9,583 nucleotides of DNA, taken from contig JANYJT010000134.1 of the NCBI GenBank assembly GCA_025358395.1, forward strand, positions 1 to 9,583. The letters run 5' to 3'. The notes beneath the pieces are model-generated. The model searched no databases, was not told the DNA's origin, and saw only the letters and a list, made by a program, of their open reading frames with translations. This document shows positions 1 through 5,662 of the stretch, piece after piece (within the stretch, counting starts at the first letter, position 1; the number at the start of each line of letters is the position of its first letter). This stretch comes from Bacteroidia bacterium. Lineage in GTDB: Bacteria; Bacteroidota; Bacteroidia; Bacteroidales; Prolixibacteraceae. Made by a program: the position numbers and the translations under genes.

Positions 1-1
1 A

Positions 2-802
2 TTGAAACCGGGTGAATGTCCGGAGGAGTGGAACATAACCAGGCCAAACGATGTGTTGGATATTGCCAAAAGCTACATTTCTGCCGGAGCGGATCTGGTG
101 GAGACCAATAGTTTCGGGGGAAGCCGCTTCAAACTGGAAAAATATGGCTTTGAGGACCGTGTATTTGAACTCAACCGGGCAGCTGCCGAAATCAGCCGGA
201 AGGCAGCTGGTCCCGACCGTTTTGTGCTCGGTTCCGTTGGCCCTACCGGGAAACTGCTTATGATGGAGGAGGTGACTGAAGAGGAACTGTACGAAGCATT
301 CAAAGAGCAATCCATGGCACTTGAAGCCGGCGGCGCCGACGCGATCATGATCGAAACCATGACCGATCTCGATGAGGCAAGGATCGCGGTAAAAGCTGCC
401 AAAGAGAACACCTCCTGCGAAGTGTTCTGTACCATGACTTTCCAAAAAATAATTGGTGGCGGATACCGCACCATGATGGGCATTTCTCCGGCCGAAATGA
501 CCGAAGTACTTATTGAAGCCGGTGCGGATCTGATCGGTACTAATTGTGGCAATGGCATCGAAGAGATGATCGGCATGGTCAAAGAGATCAGGTCGGTCAA
601 TGCCGAAATTCCCGTTTTGGTCCACGCGAATGCCGGAATGCCTTGTTTAGTGGATGGCAAGACTACCTTTCCGGAGTCTCCGGACGATATGGCAGAAAGG
701 GTAATAGAAATAATTGAGGCAGGCGCCAATATAGTTGGCGGTTGTTGTGGTACCACCCCCGAACACATCCGAAAGGTGTGGGAGGTCGTCAAATCCTTGT
801 AA
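2..802 (+). CDS. Homocysteine S-methyltransferase domain protein, 5' partial
   Basis: This is the zinc-dependent homocysteine-binding TIM barrel of cobalamin-dependent methionine synthase (MetH module 1), which moves a methyl group from a methyl-corrinoid to homocysteine. The frame is open at the left edge. The first visible codon, TTG, is read as an internal Leu, because family members have about 20-30 more residues ending in a GAMGT-type motif. Visible motifs are GECPEEWN, GADLVETNSFGG, GSVGPTGKL and three zinc-ligand cysteines: one in GTNCGNG (visible residue 182) and the pair in GGCCGTTPEH (248-249). The spacing is close to that of E. coli MetH Cys247/310/311. The protein stops after this one domain, so it lacks the folate, corrinoid and activation modules of full-length MetH. 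The next gene encodes the activation module alone, so together they look like a split methionine synthase. A methyltransferase for another corrinoid system (betaine- or S-methylmethionine-type) is less likely but possible. Confidence 0.9.
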   Translation: MKPGECPEEWNITRPNDVLDIAKSYISAGADLVETNSFGGSRFKLEKYGFEDRVFELNRAAAEISRKAAGPDRFVLGSVGPTGKLLMMEEVTEEELYEAFKEQSMALEAGGADAIMIETMTDLDEARIAVKAAKENTSCEVFCTMTFQKIIGGGYRTMMGISPAEMTEVLIEAGADLIGTNCGNGIEEMIGMVKEIRSVNAEIPVLVHANAGMPCLVDGKTTFPESPDDMAERVIEIIEAGANIVGGCCGTTPEHIRKVWEVVKSL

Positions 803-806
803 AAAG

Positions 807-1493
807 ATGATTTCCAAAGAGTACAATTTTAGTTTCAAGGATCTGACCATTGATTTGCCTGCTCTTCATGCAGTCCTTGGTTTTCCGGAATCAATGCTTC
901 CTGAACCTTTTGACGAATATCTGGAGGAAGCGCTGGAATTCGCTTCTCAGCTGGAGGATATTCGTGCCAGTTTCAGGATATTTGAAGAGATTCAACTCGA
1001 GCCATCAAAGGGAAGTATCCATGCCGGTGGGAAAGAATTCCTGGTAGGAAAAACGGTCTGCAAAGAGTTGAGAAATGCCGAACAGCTGTTGTTTTTTATT
1101 TGTACTGCAGGAAAATCGATCAGTCAGAAGTCGGCCGAATTGCTGAAGGGGGAAGATCCTGCCAAAGGGTATATATTTGACCAGTTGGGGGTTTTTATTA
1201 CCGAAGCCGCAGGCGACAGAATGCAACAGTTGATTCGGGAAGAGTTACCCTCCGGTAAAAATATTACCAATCGGTATAGTCCGGGGTATTGCCACTGGAA
1301 TGTCTCAGACCAGCACCTTCTTTTCTCCCTATTCCCTCCAGCTCCATGCGGCGTCACGCTCACAGAGTCTGCCCTGATGAACCCGGTGAAATCAATCAGC
1401 GGCGTGATCGGTGTCGGCCAGGCGGTCAGCTACCGTGATTACCCCTGTGCCTTGTGCTTGAGCGTCAATTGCATCTACCGGAAGCTCTACTAA
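807..1493 (+). CDS. Stand-alone MetH reactivation (AdoMet-binding) domain protein
   Basis: This 228-residue protein matches the C-terminal activation domain of methionine synthase, which binds S-adenosylmethionine and helps remethylate the oxidised cob(II)alamin cofactor. The key motif is RYSPGYCHW (R156-W164), equivalent to the RxxPGY AdoMet-binding motif of E. coli MetH. It is followed by a QxLLF segment and a GVTLTESALMNPVKSISG segment that is also typical of the family. The tail carries C214-x2-C217-x4-C222 followed by YR. I chose ATG 807, 4 nt after the upstream stop, because an in-frame ATG at 735 would add 24 residues that overlap the methyltransferase and have no family counterpart. 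No good Shine-Dalgarno is present, and translational coupling is likely. The close pairing suggests the two proteins serve one corrinoid enzyme whose other modules lie outside the window. Confidence is high for the family and moderate for the exact partner. Confidence 0.88.
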   Translation: MISKEYNFSFKDLTIDLPALHAVLGFPESMLPEPFDEYLEEALEFASQLEDIRASFRIFEEIQLEPSKGSIHAGGKEFLVGKTVCKELRNAEQLLFFICTAGKSISQKSAELLKGEDPAKGYIFDQLGVFITEAAGDRMQQLIREELPSGKNITNRYSPGYCHWNVSDQHLLFSLFPPAPCGVTLTESALMNPVKSISGVIGVGQAVSYRDYPCALCLSVNCIYRKLY

Positions 1494-1545
1494 TTTCGCT
1501 TTACGCTATTTTGATCAGACAACCACACAAGGCCGCCCCTGCAAT

Positions 1546-1680
1546 CCCACCGTCCCACCGTCACACCCTCACATCCATCTTCTTGCCCACCCATCTTCCA
1601 ATTTTCCAACTCTCAACTCTCAACTTTCCATTTATTTACTTAATCTTAATATTCCAATCATTCGTTTATCAATTTGAATT
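1546..1680. repeat. G-poor spacer with short tandem octamers and heptamers
   Basis: The spacer between the MetH-type pair and fbaA is strongly strand-biased: between 1562 and 1680 the + strand has only three or four G. It contains octamer units in tandem, CCCACCGT (1546-1553 and 1554-1561) followed by the degenerate CACACCCT and CACATCCA. Further on come heptamers CAACTCT (1607-1613), CAACTCT (1614-1620) and CAACTTT (1621-1627). A 79-codon frame crosses it but looks like low-complexity noise. I know of no defined function. Similar pyrimidine-rich mini-repeats are, from memory, common in Bacteroidota intergenic regions. Confidence 0.6.
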
Positions 1681-1690
1681 CATAACTTTG
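1661..1690 (+). promoter_or_regulatory. Candidate Bacteroidota-type promoter of fbaA
   Basis: TAACTTTG at 1683-1690 matches the -7 consensus TAnnTTTG of the Bacteroidota primary sigma factor exactly. The -33 element is weak: TTCG at 1661-1664 with an 18-nt spacer, against the usual TTTG with about 19-21 nt. Transcription would start near 1697 and leave a leader of about 20 nt before ATG 1717. The fit of the -7 box to this gene's start supports it; the weak -33 box lowers confidence. Confidence 0.55.
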
Positions 1691-1716
1691 TGAACGTCAA
1701 ATTAAATCATATCATT

Positions 1717-2796
1717 ATGAACAGAATAGCTGAGGTTGTAAAGCCGGGCGTAGTTTCCGGAACCGACTTGCAATACATTTTTAAAATTGCCAAAGCAAAC
1801 AGATTTGCGATTCCGGCCGTCAACGTCGTAGGTTCATCATCTGTGAACGCAATCATGGAAGCAGCAGTGATCGCCAATGCTCCGGTAATGATCCAGTTCT
1901 CCAATGGCGGCGCCATATTTAATGCCGGCAAAGGATTGAAAATGGAGGGTCAGAAAGCCGGTATACTCGGTGCAGTAGCCGGTGCCGGGCACATCCACAC
2001 ATTGGCCGAAGCATACGGAGTACGTGTGGTTCTGCACACGGACCATGCCGCCAAGAAATTACTTCCTTGGATCGACGGACTCCTCGACGAAAGTGAAAAA
2101 CATTTCGCCCAGACAGGTAAACCGCTTTTTAGTTCTCATATGCTTGATCTTTCGGAAGAACCACTTCTTGAAAATATCGAAATCTGCAAACGCTACCTTG
2201 AGCGAATGAGCAAATTAGGCATGACCCTCGAAATCGAGCTCGGAATTACCGGAGGAGAAGAAGATGGCGTCGACAACAGCGGTATCGACAACAGCCTGCT
2301 ATATACGCAACCGGCAGATGTTTGCTATGCCTACGAAGAGTTGAGCAAAATTTCATCCAACTTTACCATTGCCGCCTCCTTTGGCAATGTTCATGGTGTT
2401 TACAAACCGGGAAACGTTAAGTTAATGCCTGTCATCCTGAAAAATTCACAGGAATACATCAAGGCAAAATTGGGCTTGACTGACGAACATCCTGTCAATT
2501 TTGTTTTCCACGGAGGTTCCGGTTCTTCGCATGAAGAAATCCGCGAAGCCATCAGCTACGGTGTGATTAAAATGAACATCGATACAGACACACAATGGGC
2601 TTATTGGGATGGTATCCGTCAGTTTGAAGCGAAAAACCACGATTACCTGCAAGGTCAGATCGGTAACCCGGAAGGTGCCGATAAACCCAACAAGAAATTC
2701 TATGATCCGCGCGTATGGGTCAGAAAAGGGGAAGAAGCTTTGATTGCACGTCTACAGGTGGCTTTTGACGACCTCAATGCCATCAACAGTTTGTAA
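1717..2796 (+). CDS. fbaA: Class II fructose-1,6-bisphosphate aldolase
   Basis: This 359-residue cytosolic enzyme cleaves fructose-1,6-bisphosphate to dihydroxyacetone phosphate and glyceraldehyde-3-phosphate in glycolysis, and runs in reverse in gluconeogenesis. It is of the E. coli FbaA type (class IIA) in length and sequence, with VKPGVVSG near the start and QFSNGGA. The catalytic and metal residues are visible and numbered almost as in E. coli: D109 and zinc ligand H110 (HTDHAAKK), E174 (EIELG), E181/E182 (GGEEDGVDNS), H226 (GNVHGVYKPGN) and H265 (FHGGSGSS). I chose ATG 1717; an upstream in-frame GTG at 1690 is the last base of the -7 promoter box plus following sequence, so it is unlikely to be translated. 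The gene appears monocistronic, with its own promoter and a strong terminator 20 nt after the stop. Nothing looks broken or unusual. Confidence 0.96.
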   Translation: MNRIAEVVKPGVVSGTDLQYIFKIAKANRFAIPAVNVVGSSSVNAIMEAAVIANAPVMIQFSNGGAIFNAGKGLKMEGQKAGILGAVAGAGHIHTLAEAYGVRVVLHTDHAAKKLLPWIDGLLDESEKHFAQTGKPLFSSHMLDLSEEPLLENIEICKRYLERMSKLGMTLEIELGITGGEEDGVDNSGIDNSLLYTQPADVCYAYEELSKISSNFTIAASFGNVHGVYKPGNVKLMPVILKNSQEYIKAKLGLTDEHPVNFVFHGGSGSSHEEIREAISYGVIKMNIDTDTQWAYWDGIRQFEAKNHDYLQGQIGNPEGADKPNKKFYDPRVWVRKGEEALIARLQVAFDDLNAINSL

Positions 2797-2815
2797 AGAG
2801 GCACCTAATTTCATA

Positions 2816-2848
2816 AAAGAACCGCCCGGGCAACCGTGGCGGTTTTTT
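2816..2848 (+). terminator. Rho-independent terminator after fbaA
   Basis: AACCGCC (2820-2826) pairs with GGCGGTT (2838-2844) across an 11-nt loop. The stem can be extended by A-U and G-U pairs from 2816 to 2848, and a run of six T (2843-2848) closes it. It ends the aldolase transcript and insulates the next gene. Confidence 0.9.
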
Positions 2849-2886
2849 ATTTGGTATTTTTAGCGATAACAAAAGAGGCCATTACC

Positions 2887-4821
2887 ATGAAGTTGTTGTT
2901 CGCATTCGTGTCATTTTTCGTGCTTTCAGGAGTACTTGAGGCCCAGAATGCAACATCAATTCATAAAAAGTGTGCGGCTATATACCAGGAAGCTCTAACC
3001 TTTTCGCAACAGGGTAATTCGTTGAAATCCAGTCTGCTGTTGAACGAAATTCTGAAGTTGGATTATACCTTTTACATGGCTGATTTTGCTTTGGCAGATC
3101 TTAGCCACGAATCTGGAAAGGTTGAAGAGGAGATTGGTCATCTTAAAAAGGGACTGACATTTTCAGGTGACTCCTATCCCTTTGGATTCAAATTTCTAGC
3201 TGAGGCACTTTACAAAAAAGCAGACTATGCGGATGCCCTAACCAGGATGACGCACTATTCAAATCTAAAGAATTCACTTAATCCGGCAGAGCAACTCTTG
3301 TTGGCATCCTGCACCTTCTCGGTTGAAGCCGTTGGTCATCCGGTAGATTTCCAACCTGGGAATCCGGGTGATTCAATCAACACGGAGGCAGAAGAATACT
3401 GGCCCTCCCTGAACGCCGAAGCCAATGAGCTGGTATTTACAAGGATGGAAATAAGAGATAAAAAGGGGCAAAAAATCTCGAAGCCTCAGGAAGATTTCTA
3501 CATATCGAAACTGGATTCGACCGGCTGGCGTAAGGCCATTCCGCTTGGATTTCCTGTGAATACCGACGAAAATGAAGGCGCCCAAACACTCTCCGCCGAT
3601 GGCAAATGGTTGATTTTCACGGGATGCGGAAGAGCTGATGGGGTAGGCAGCTGCGATCTGTATTTTTCCATGAACAAGAATGGACAGTGGACTGTTCCCG
3701 TAAATATGGGCGAACCCGTCAACAGTGGTGCATGGGAGTCTCAGCCTGCTCTTTCCGCCGATGGCGAATCACTTTATTTTGTGAGCAGCAGGGTTGGCGG
3801 AAAGGGGAAAATGGATATTTGGAGAGCCGAAAAGATCGCGGTTTCTTCGGATGGAATCCCTCAGTTTGGCAGGGTGGTTAATGTTTCTGAACTAAATACT
3901 CCCGGCAACGATCTATCACCTTTCCTGCATGCCGATGGCAAAGCGCTCTATTTCGCATCAGATGGCCGTCCCGGACTCGGCGGAACAGATCTATTCCTAA
4001 CCAAAATGGAGAATGGCAAATTTGGAGAACCCATAAATCTTGGGTATCCAATAAATACAAACCGGAACGAAGAAGGTCTTGTGGTGGAGATTTCCGGCGA
4101 AAGAGCCTGGTTTACATCTGACCGCAATCCGGTAAAAGGAAGGGATATTTTCTATTTTAACCTGTCCGGCCCATTGCGGCCAAATCCGGTCTCCTACCTG
4201 AAAGGAGAGATATTGGATGCCAGAACAGGCACGATGTTAAATGCGGATGTCATTCTTGCCGATTTGTCGGCAAACAGGCTGGTTAGGAAAATTTCTACTG
4301 TTGAAAATGATGGAACTTTTCTGGTCTGCCTTCCTTCAGGAATTAATTATGGAGTGAGTATTTCCCGCAAAGGTTACCTTTTTGCCTCTGAAAACATCTC
4401 CCTGTTGAATGGATTCAACAAAATGAATCCCAAAGAGATGGTTATCAGGTTGCAGCCTATCCTGGCAGGTTCTGTTACTACTTTGAAAAACATATTCTTC
4501 GAAACCAATTCGTGGCTTTTGATACCGGAATCTCAATATCAGCTGGATGAGATGGCCCAATTCATGAAATTGAATCCGGGTGTGGTCATGGAAGTAGTTG
4601 GACACACAGACAACGTTGGAACGAAAGAATATAACCAGGAACTCTCAGATAAACGTGCGGGTGCAGTAGCTCAGGAGTTGATCAAAAGAAAGATTGAACC
4701 ATCCCGAATTAAAAGCAGGGGTGCTGGATTTTCATCCCCGGTAGGTGATAACAACACTGAAGTAGGACGAAGTGCCAACAGGCGCACAGAATTCCTGGTG
4801 CAGTCTGTGTCAATCGAGTAA
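2887..4821 (+). CDS. PorE-like OmpA-family protein: TPR, beta-propeller, CRD, OmpA
   Basis: This 644-residue exported protein has four parts. Residues 1-19 form a Sec signal peptide (cleavage likely after LEA, before Q20). About 25-140 are helical TPR-like repeats. About 160-430 form a WD40-like/PD40 beta-propeller with repeated (L/F)SADGK-(W/S)L-(I/Y)F-type strands. About 437-515 form a carboxypeptidase-regulatory-like beta-sandwich (YLKGEILDARTG), and about 535-640 form an OmpA C-terminal peptidoglycan-binding domain. In the last, D575 (GHTDNVG) and R590 (LSDKRA) lie 15 apart, as do the diaminopimelate-binding Asp and Arg of OmpA. The order is that of PorE (PG1058), a type IX secretion component in Porphyromonas gingivalis, but PorE is a lipoprotein and there is no lipobox Cys here. 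It probably links the outer membrane or a periplasmic complex to peptidoglycan. Such proteins are paralogous in the phylum, so a type IX role is not proven. Start ATG 2887 has GAGG at 2875-2878; an in-frame GTG at 2836 lies inside the terminator. Confidence 0.88.
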   Translation: MKLLFAFVSFFVLSGVLEAQNATSIHKKCAAIYQEALTFSQQGNSLKSSLLLNEILKLDYTFYMADFALADLSHESGKVEEEIGHLKKGLTFSGDSYPFGFKFLAEALYKKADYADALTRMTHYSNLKNSLNPAEQLLLASCTFSVEAVGHPVDFQPGNPGDSINTEAEEYWPSLNAEANELVFTRMEIRDKKGQKISKPQEDFYISKLDSTGWRKAIPLGFPVNTDENEGAQTLSADGKWLIFTGCGRADGVGSCDLYFSMNKNGQWTVPVNMGEPVNSGAWESQPALSADGESLYFVSSRVGGKGKMDIWRAEKIAVSSDGIPQFGRVVNVSELNTPGNDLSPFLHADGKALYFASDGRPGLGGTDLFLTKMENGKFGEPINLGYPINTNRNEEGLVVEISGERAWFTSDRNPVKGRDIFYFNLSGPLRPNPVSYLKGEILDARTGTMLNADVILADLSANRLVRKISTVENDGTFLVCLPSGINYGVSISRKGYLFASENISLLNGFNKMNPKEMVIRLQPILAGSVTTLKNIFFETNSWLLIPESQYQLDEMAQFMKLNPGVVMEVVGHTDNVGTKEYNQELSDKRAGAVAQELIKRKIEPSRIKSRGAGFSSPVGDNNTEVGRSANRRTEFLVQSVSIE

Positions 4822-4889
4822 TCCGGTTGTTGATTTTTTTGCCTGAATGAAGTTGTTATCACAAATCTCATTAAATTTCGGATCGAATA

Positions 4890-5282
4890 ATGATTGCAAA
4901 AAATATATATATGAGCTATTTGGCCAGAAAGGATAAACTGAAAATTTTTCTTTTGAAGAGCGCTTTATTCCTCTTTATCGCTGTTTTATGGTGTAGCTGT
5001 TCTATTGAATCAAAATTGAACAGGAATTTCAAGGGAAAATCTTTTGCCGAAGTGATGGCTGTCATGGGTGCACCAACGATCATAGAAAATCTGATCGGCG
5101 GAGGCACGCTAAGAACCTATCAAAAAAAGGTGATGCTTCGGGAAGCTCCCATCAATACAGGTCAGTTCCAGTATGATAGTTTTAACAGTCCCAAAGTTCT
5201 TAAAACTGAAATAACTCTCTTTAAGGTTAATCAGGATTTAATTGTTGAGGAGATAAAATACAGTTGCGAATATTCCAGGTAA
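4890..5282 (+). CDS. Small exported hypothetical protein, BamE/SmpA-like tail
   Basis: This protein of up to 130 residues has a basic N-terminus and a hydrophobic segment (about residues 19-34) ending in WCSCS. That suggests a signal anchor or an atypical lipoprotein signal, with C37 (after S36) or C35 as the lipidated Cys; neither fits the classical lipobox well. The rest is a soluble domain of about 90 residues. Its GKSFAEVMAVMGAPT segment recalls the G-x-(S/T)-x3-V-x3-G-x-P turn of BamE/SmpA-like periplasmic proteins, and it continues with LIGGGTLRTYQKK and a Cys near the end (SCEY). I recognise no specific function; relatives seem to occur widely in Bacteroidota. ATG 4890 is the longest start, but ATG 4911 (MSYLARKD) gives a more usual signal-peptide length. 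A near-match to the -7 box (TAAATTTC, 4872-4879) would also leave almost no leader for 4890. It sits 68 nt after the PorE-like gene and may be cotranscribed with it. Confidence 0.72.
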   Translation: MIAKNIYMSYLARKDKLKIFLLKSALFLFIAVLWCSCSIESKLNRNFKGKSFAEVMAVMGAPTIIENLIGGGTLRTYQKKVMLREAPINTGQFQYDSFNSPKVLKTEITLFKVNQDLIVEEIKYSCEYSR

Positions 5283-5307
5283 CAATTGCTCCTTTTTTCT
5301 TAACCCT

Positions 5308-5340
5308 GTTGATAAATTTTTGTTTTTTTTTATACATTTG
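5308..5340 (+). promoter_or_regulatory. Bacteroidota-type promoter of tRNA-Leu
   Basis: TACATTTG at 5333-5340 is an exact TAnnTTTG -7 box. GTTG at 5308-5311 is a good -33 element at a 21-nt spacing. The predicted start is near 5347, about 12 nt before the mature tRNA 5' end. The intervening sequence is a T-rich tract. Confidence 0.72.
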
Positions 5341-5358
5341 CACACGCTAAAAAGTTCT

Positions 5359-5442
5359 GCCCAGATGGTGAAATTGGTAGACACGCCAGCTTGAGGGGCT
5401 GGTGCCGGTTACGGTGTGCAAGTTCGAGTCTTGTTCTGGGCA
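5359..5442 (+). tRNA. tRNA-Leu, anticodon GAG
   Basis: The full cloverleaf folds. The acceptor stem is GCCCAGA (5359-5365) with TCTGGGC (5435-5441) and discriminator A5442. The D stem is GTG/CAC. The anticodon stem is CCAGC (5386-5390) with GCTGG (5398-5402), and the loop TTGAGGG places anticodon GAG at 5393-5395. The long class II variable arm (5403-5417) carries a CCG/CGG stem, typical of Leu. The T arm is GCAAG-TTCGAGT-CTTGT. The CCA end is not encoded in full (ACC then G), so it must be added after transcription. It reads CUC and CUU codons. Confidence 0.97.
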
Positions 5443-5450
5443 CCGAAAAG

Positions 5451-5484
5451 AAAGGCAATTGATATACAGTCGGTTGCCTTTTCT
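5451..5484 (+). terminator. Rho-independent terminator after tRNA-Leu
   Basis: AAAGGCAA (5451-5458) pairs with TTGCCTTT (5474-5481) over a 15-nt loop and runs into TTTTCT. It lies 9 nt after the tRNA and separates it from the kdn operon. Confidence 0.8.
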
Positions 5485-5522
5485 GTTTGCTTCAATTAAT
5501 GAATATTAACGATACAACTCGA

Positions 5523-5539
5523 AAAATTATTGTAATTTT
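5523..5539. promoter_or_regulatory. Perfect 7-3-7 inverted repeat upstream of the kdn operon
   Basis: AAAATTA (5523-5529) is the exact reverse complement of TAATTTT (5533-5539), with spacer TTG. It lies about 75-90 nt upstream of the candidate sigma-54 box, a distance at which enhancer-binding activators often bind. It is A/T-rich, so it may be chance. It also overlaps a TAnnTTTG-like octamer (TAATTTTG, 5533-5540) that has no -33 partner. Confidence 0.3.
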
Positions 5540-5562
5540 GTAGGCTTTTTGCCGGGCAATAG

Positions 5563-5592
5563 TTGTTTTTCTCTATCGTCCCTTTAACTTTG
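5563..5592 (+). promoter_or_regulatory. Bacteroidota-type promoter of the kdn operon
   Basis: TAACTTTG at 5585-5592 is an exact TAnnTTTG -7 box. TTG at 5563-5565 (within GTTG) is a -33 element at a 19-nt spacing. The start would be near 5599, giving a leader of about 64 nt before ATG 5663. The -7 box is part of an imperfect palindrome, AACTTTG / CAAAGGTT (5586-5608), that could serve as an operator or as a leader hairpin. Confidence 0.62.
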
Positions 5593-5611
5593 ATTGAGAG
5601 CAAAGGTTGGC

Positions 5612-5628
5612 CTGGCATGATTCTTGCA
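5612..5628 (+). promoter_or_regulatory. Candidate sigma-54 (-24/-12) promoter of kdnA
   Basis: CTGGCATGATTCTTGCA fits the sigma-54 consensus YTGGCACG-N4-TTGCW with one mismatch (T for C at 5618). The invariant GG (5614-5615) and GC (5626-5627) are exactly 10 nt apart, as required. Transcription would start about 12 nt after the GC, near 5639, leaving a leader of about 24 nt before ATG 5663. It lies just downstream of the -33/-7 promoter on the same strand and in the only spacer of the operon large enough for a promoter. A sigma-54 promoter would need an enhancer-binding ATPase activator, and none is encoded in the window. Confidence 0.6.
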
Positions 5629-5662
5629 AAAGAAAAAGGAATTTCATATTAACATTTATACT

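Noticed and set aside
73..792. Long antisense open frame (239 codons) opposite the methyltransferase
   Set aside because: It mirrors a well-conserved enzyme gene, has no recognisable domain and a Ser/Ile/Pro-rich composition typical of antisense frames.
735..806. In-frame upstream ATG extension of the reactivation protein
   Set aside because: It would overlap the methyltransferase C-terminus by 68 nt and adds residues without family counterpart; ATG 807 gives the normal layout.
1454..1693. 79-codon open frame in the fbaA upstream spacer
   Set aside because: It overlaps the end of the previous gene and runs through low-complexity pyrimidine-rich DNA and the promoter; no domain or start signal.
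2836..2886. GTG start extending the PorE-like protein upstream
   Set aside because: The extension lies in the fbaA terminator stem and T-run; ATG 2887 begins a clean signal peptide.
5533..5540. TAATTTTG as a third promoter -7 box upstream of kdnA
   Set aside because: No TTG or TTTG at the required distance upstream; it lies in A/T-rich DNA and is better explained by the inverted repeat.
5549..5559. TTGCC-G-GGCAA hairpin in the kdn leader region
   Set aside because: The loop would be a single base, too small to form; it lies upstream of both predicted transcription starts.
5624..5662. TTG start extending KdnA by 13 residues
   Set aside because: It begins inside the -12 element of the candidate sigma-54 promoter and lacks a ribosome-binding site.
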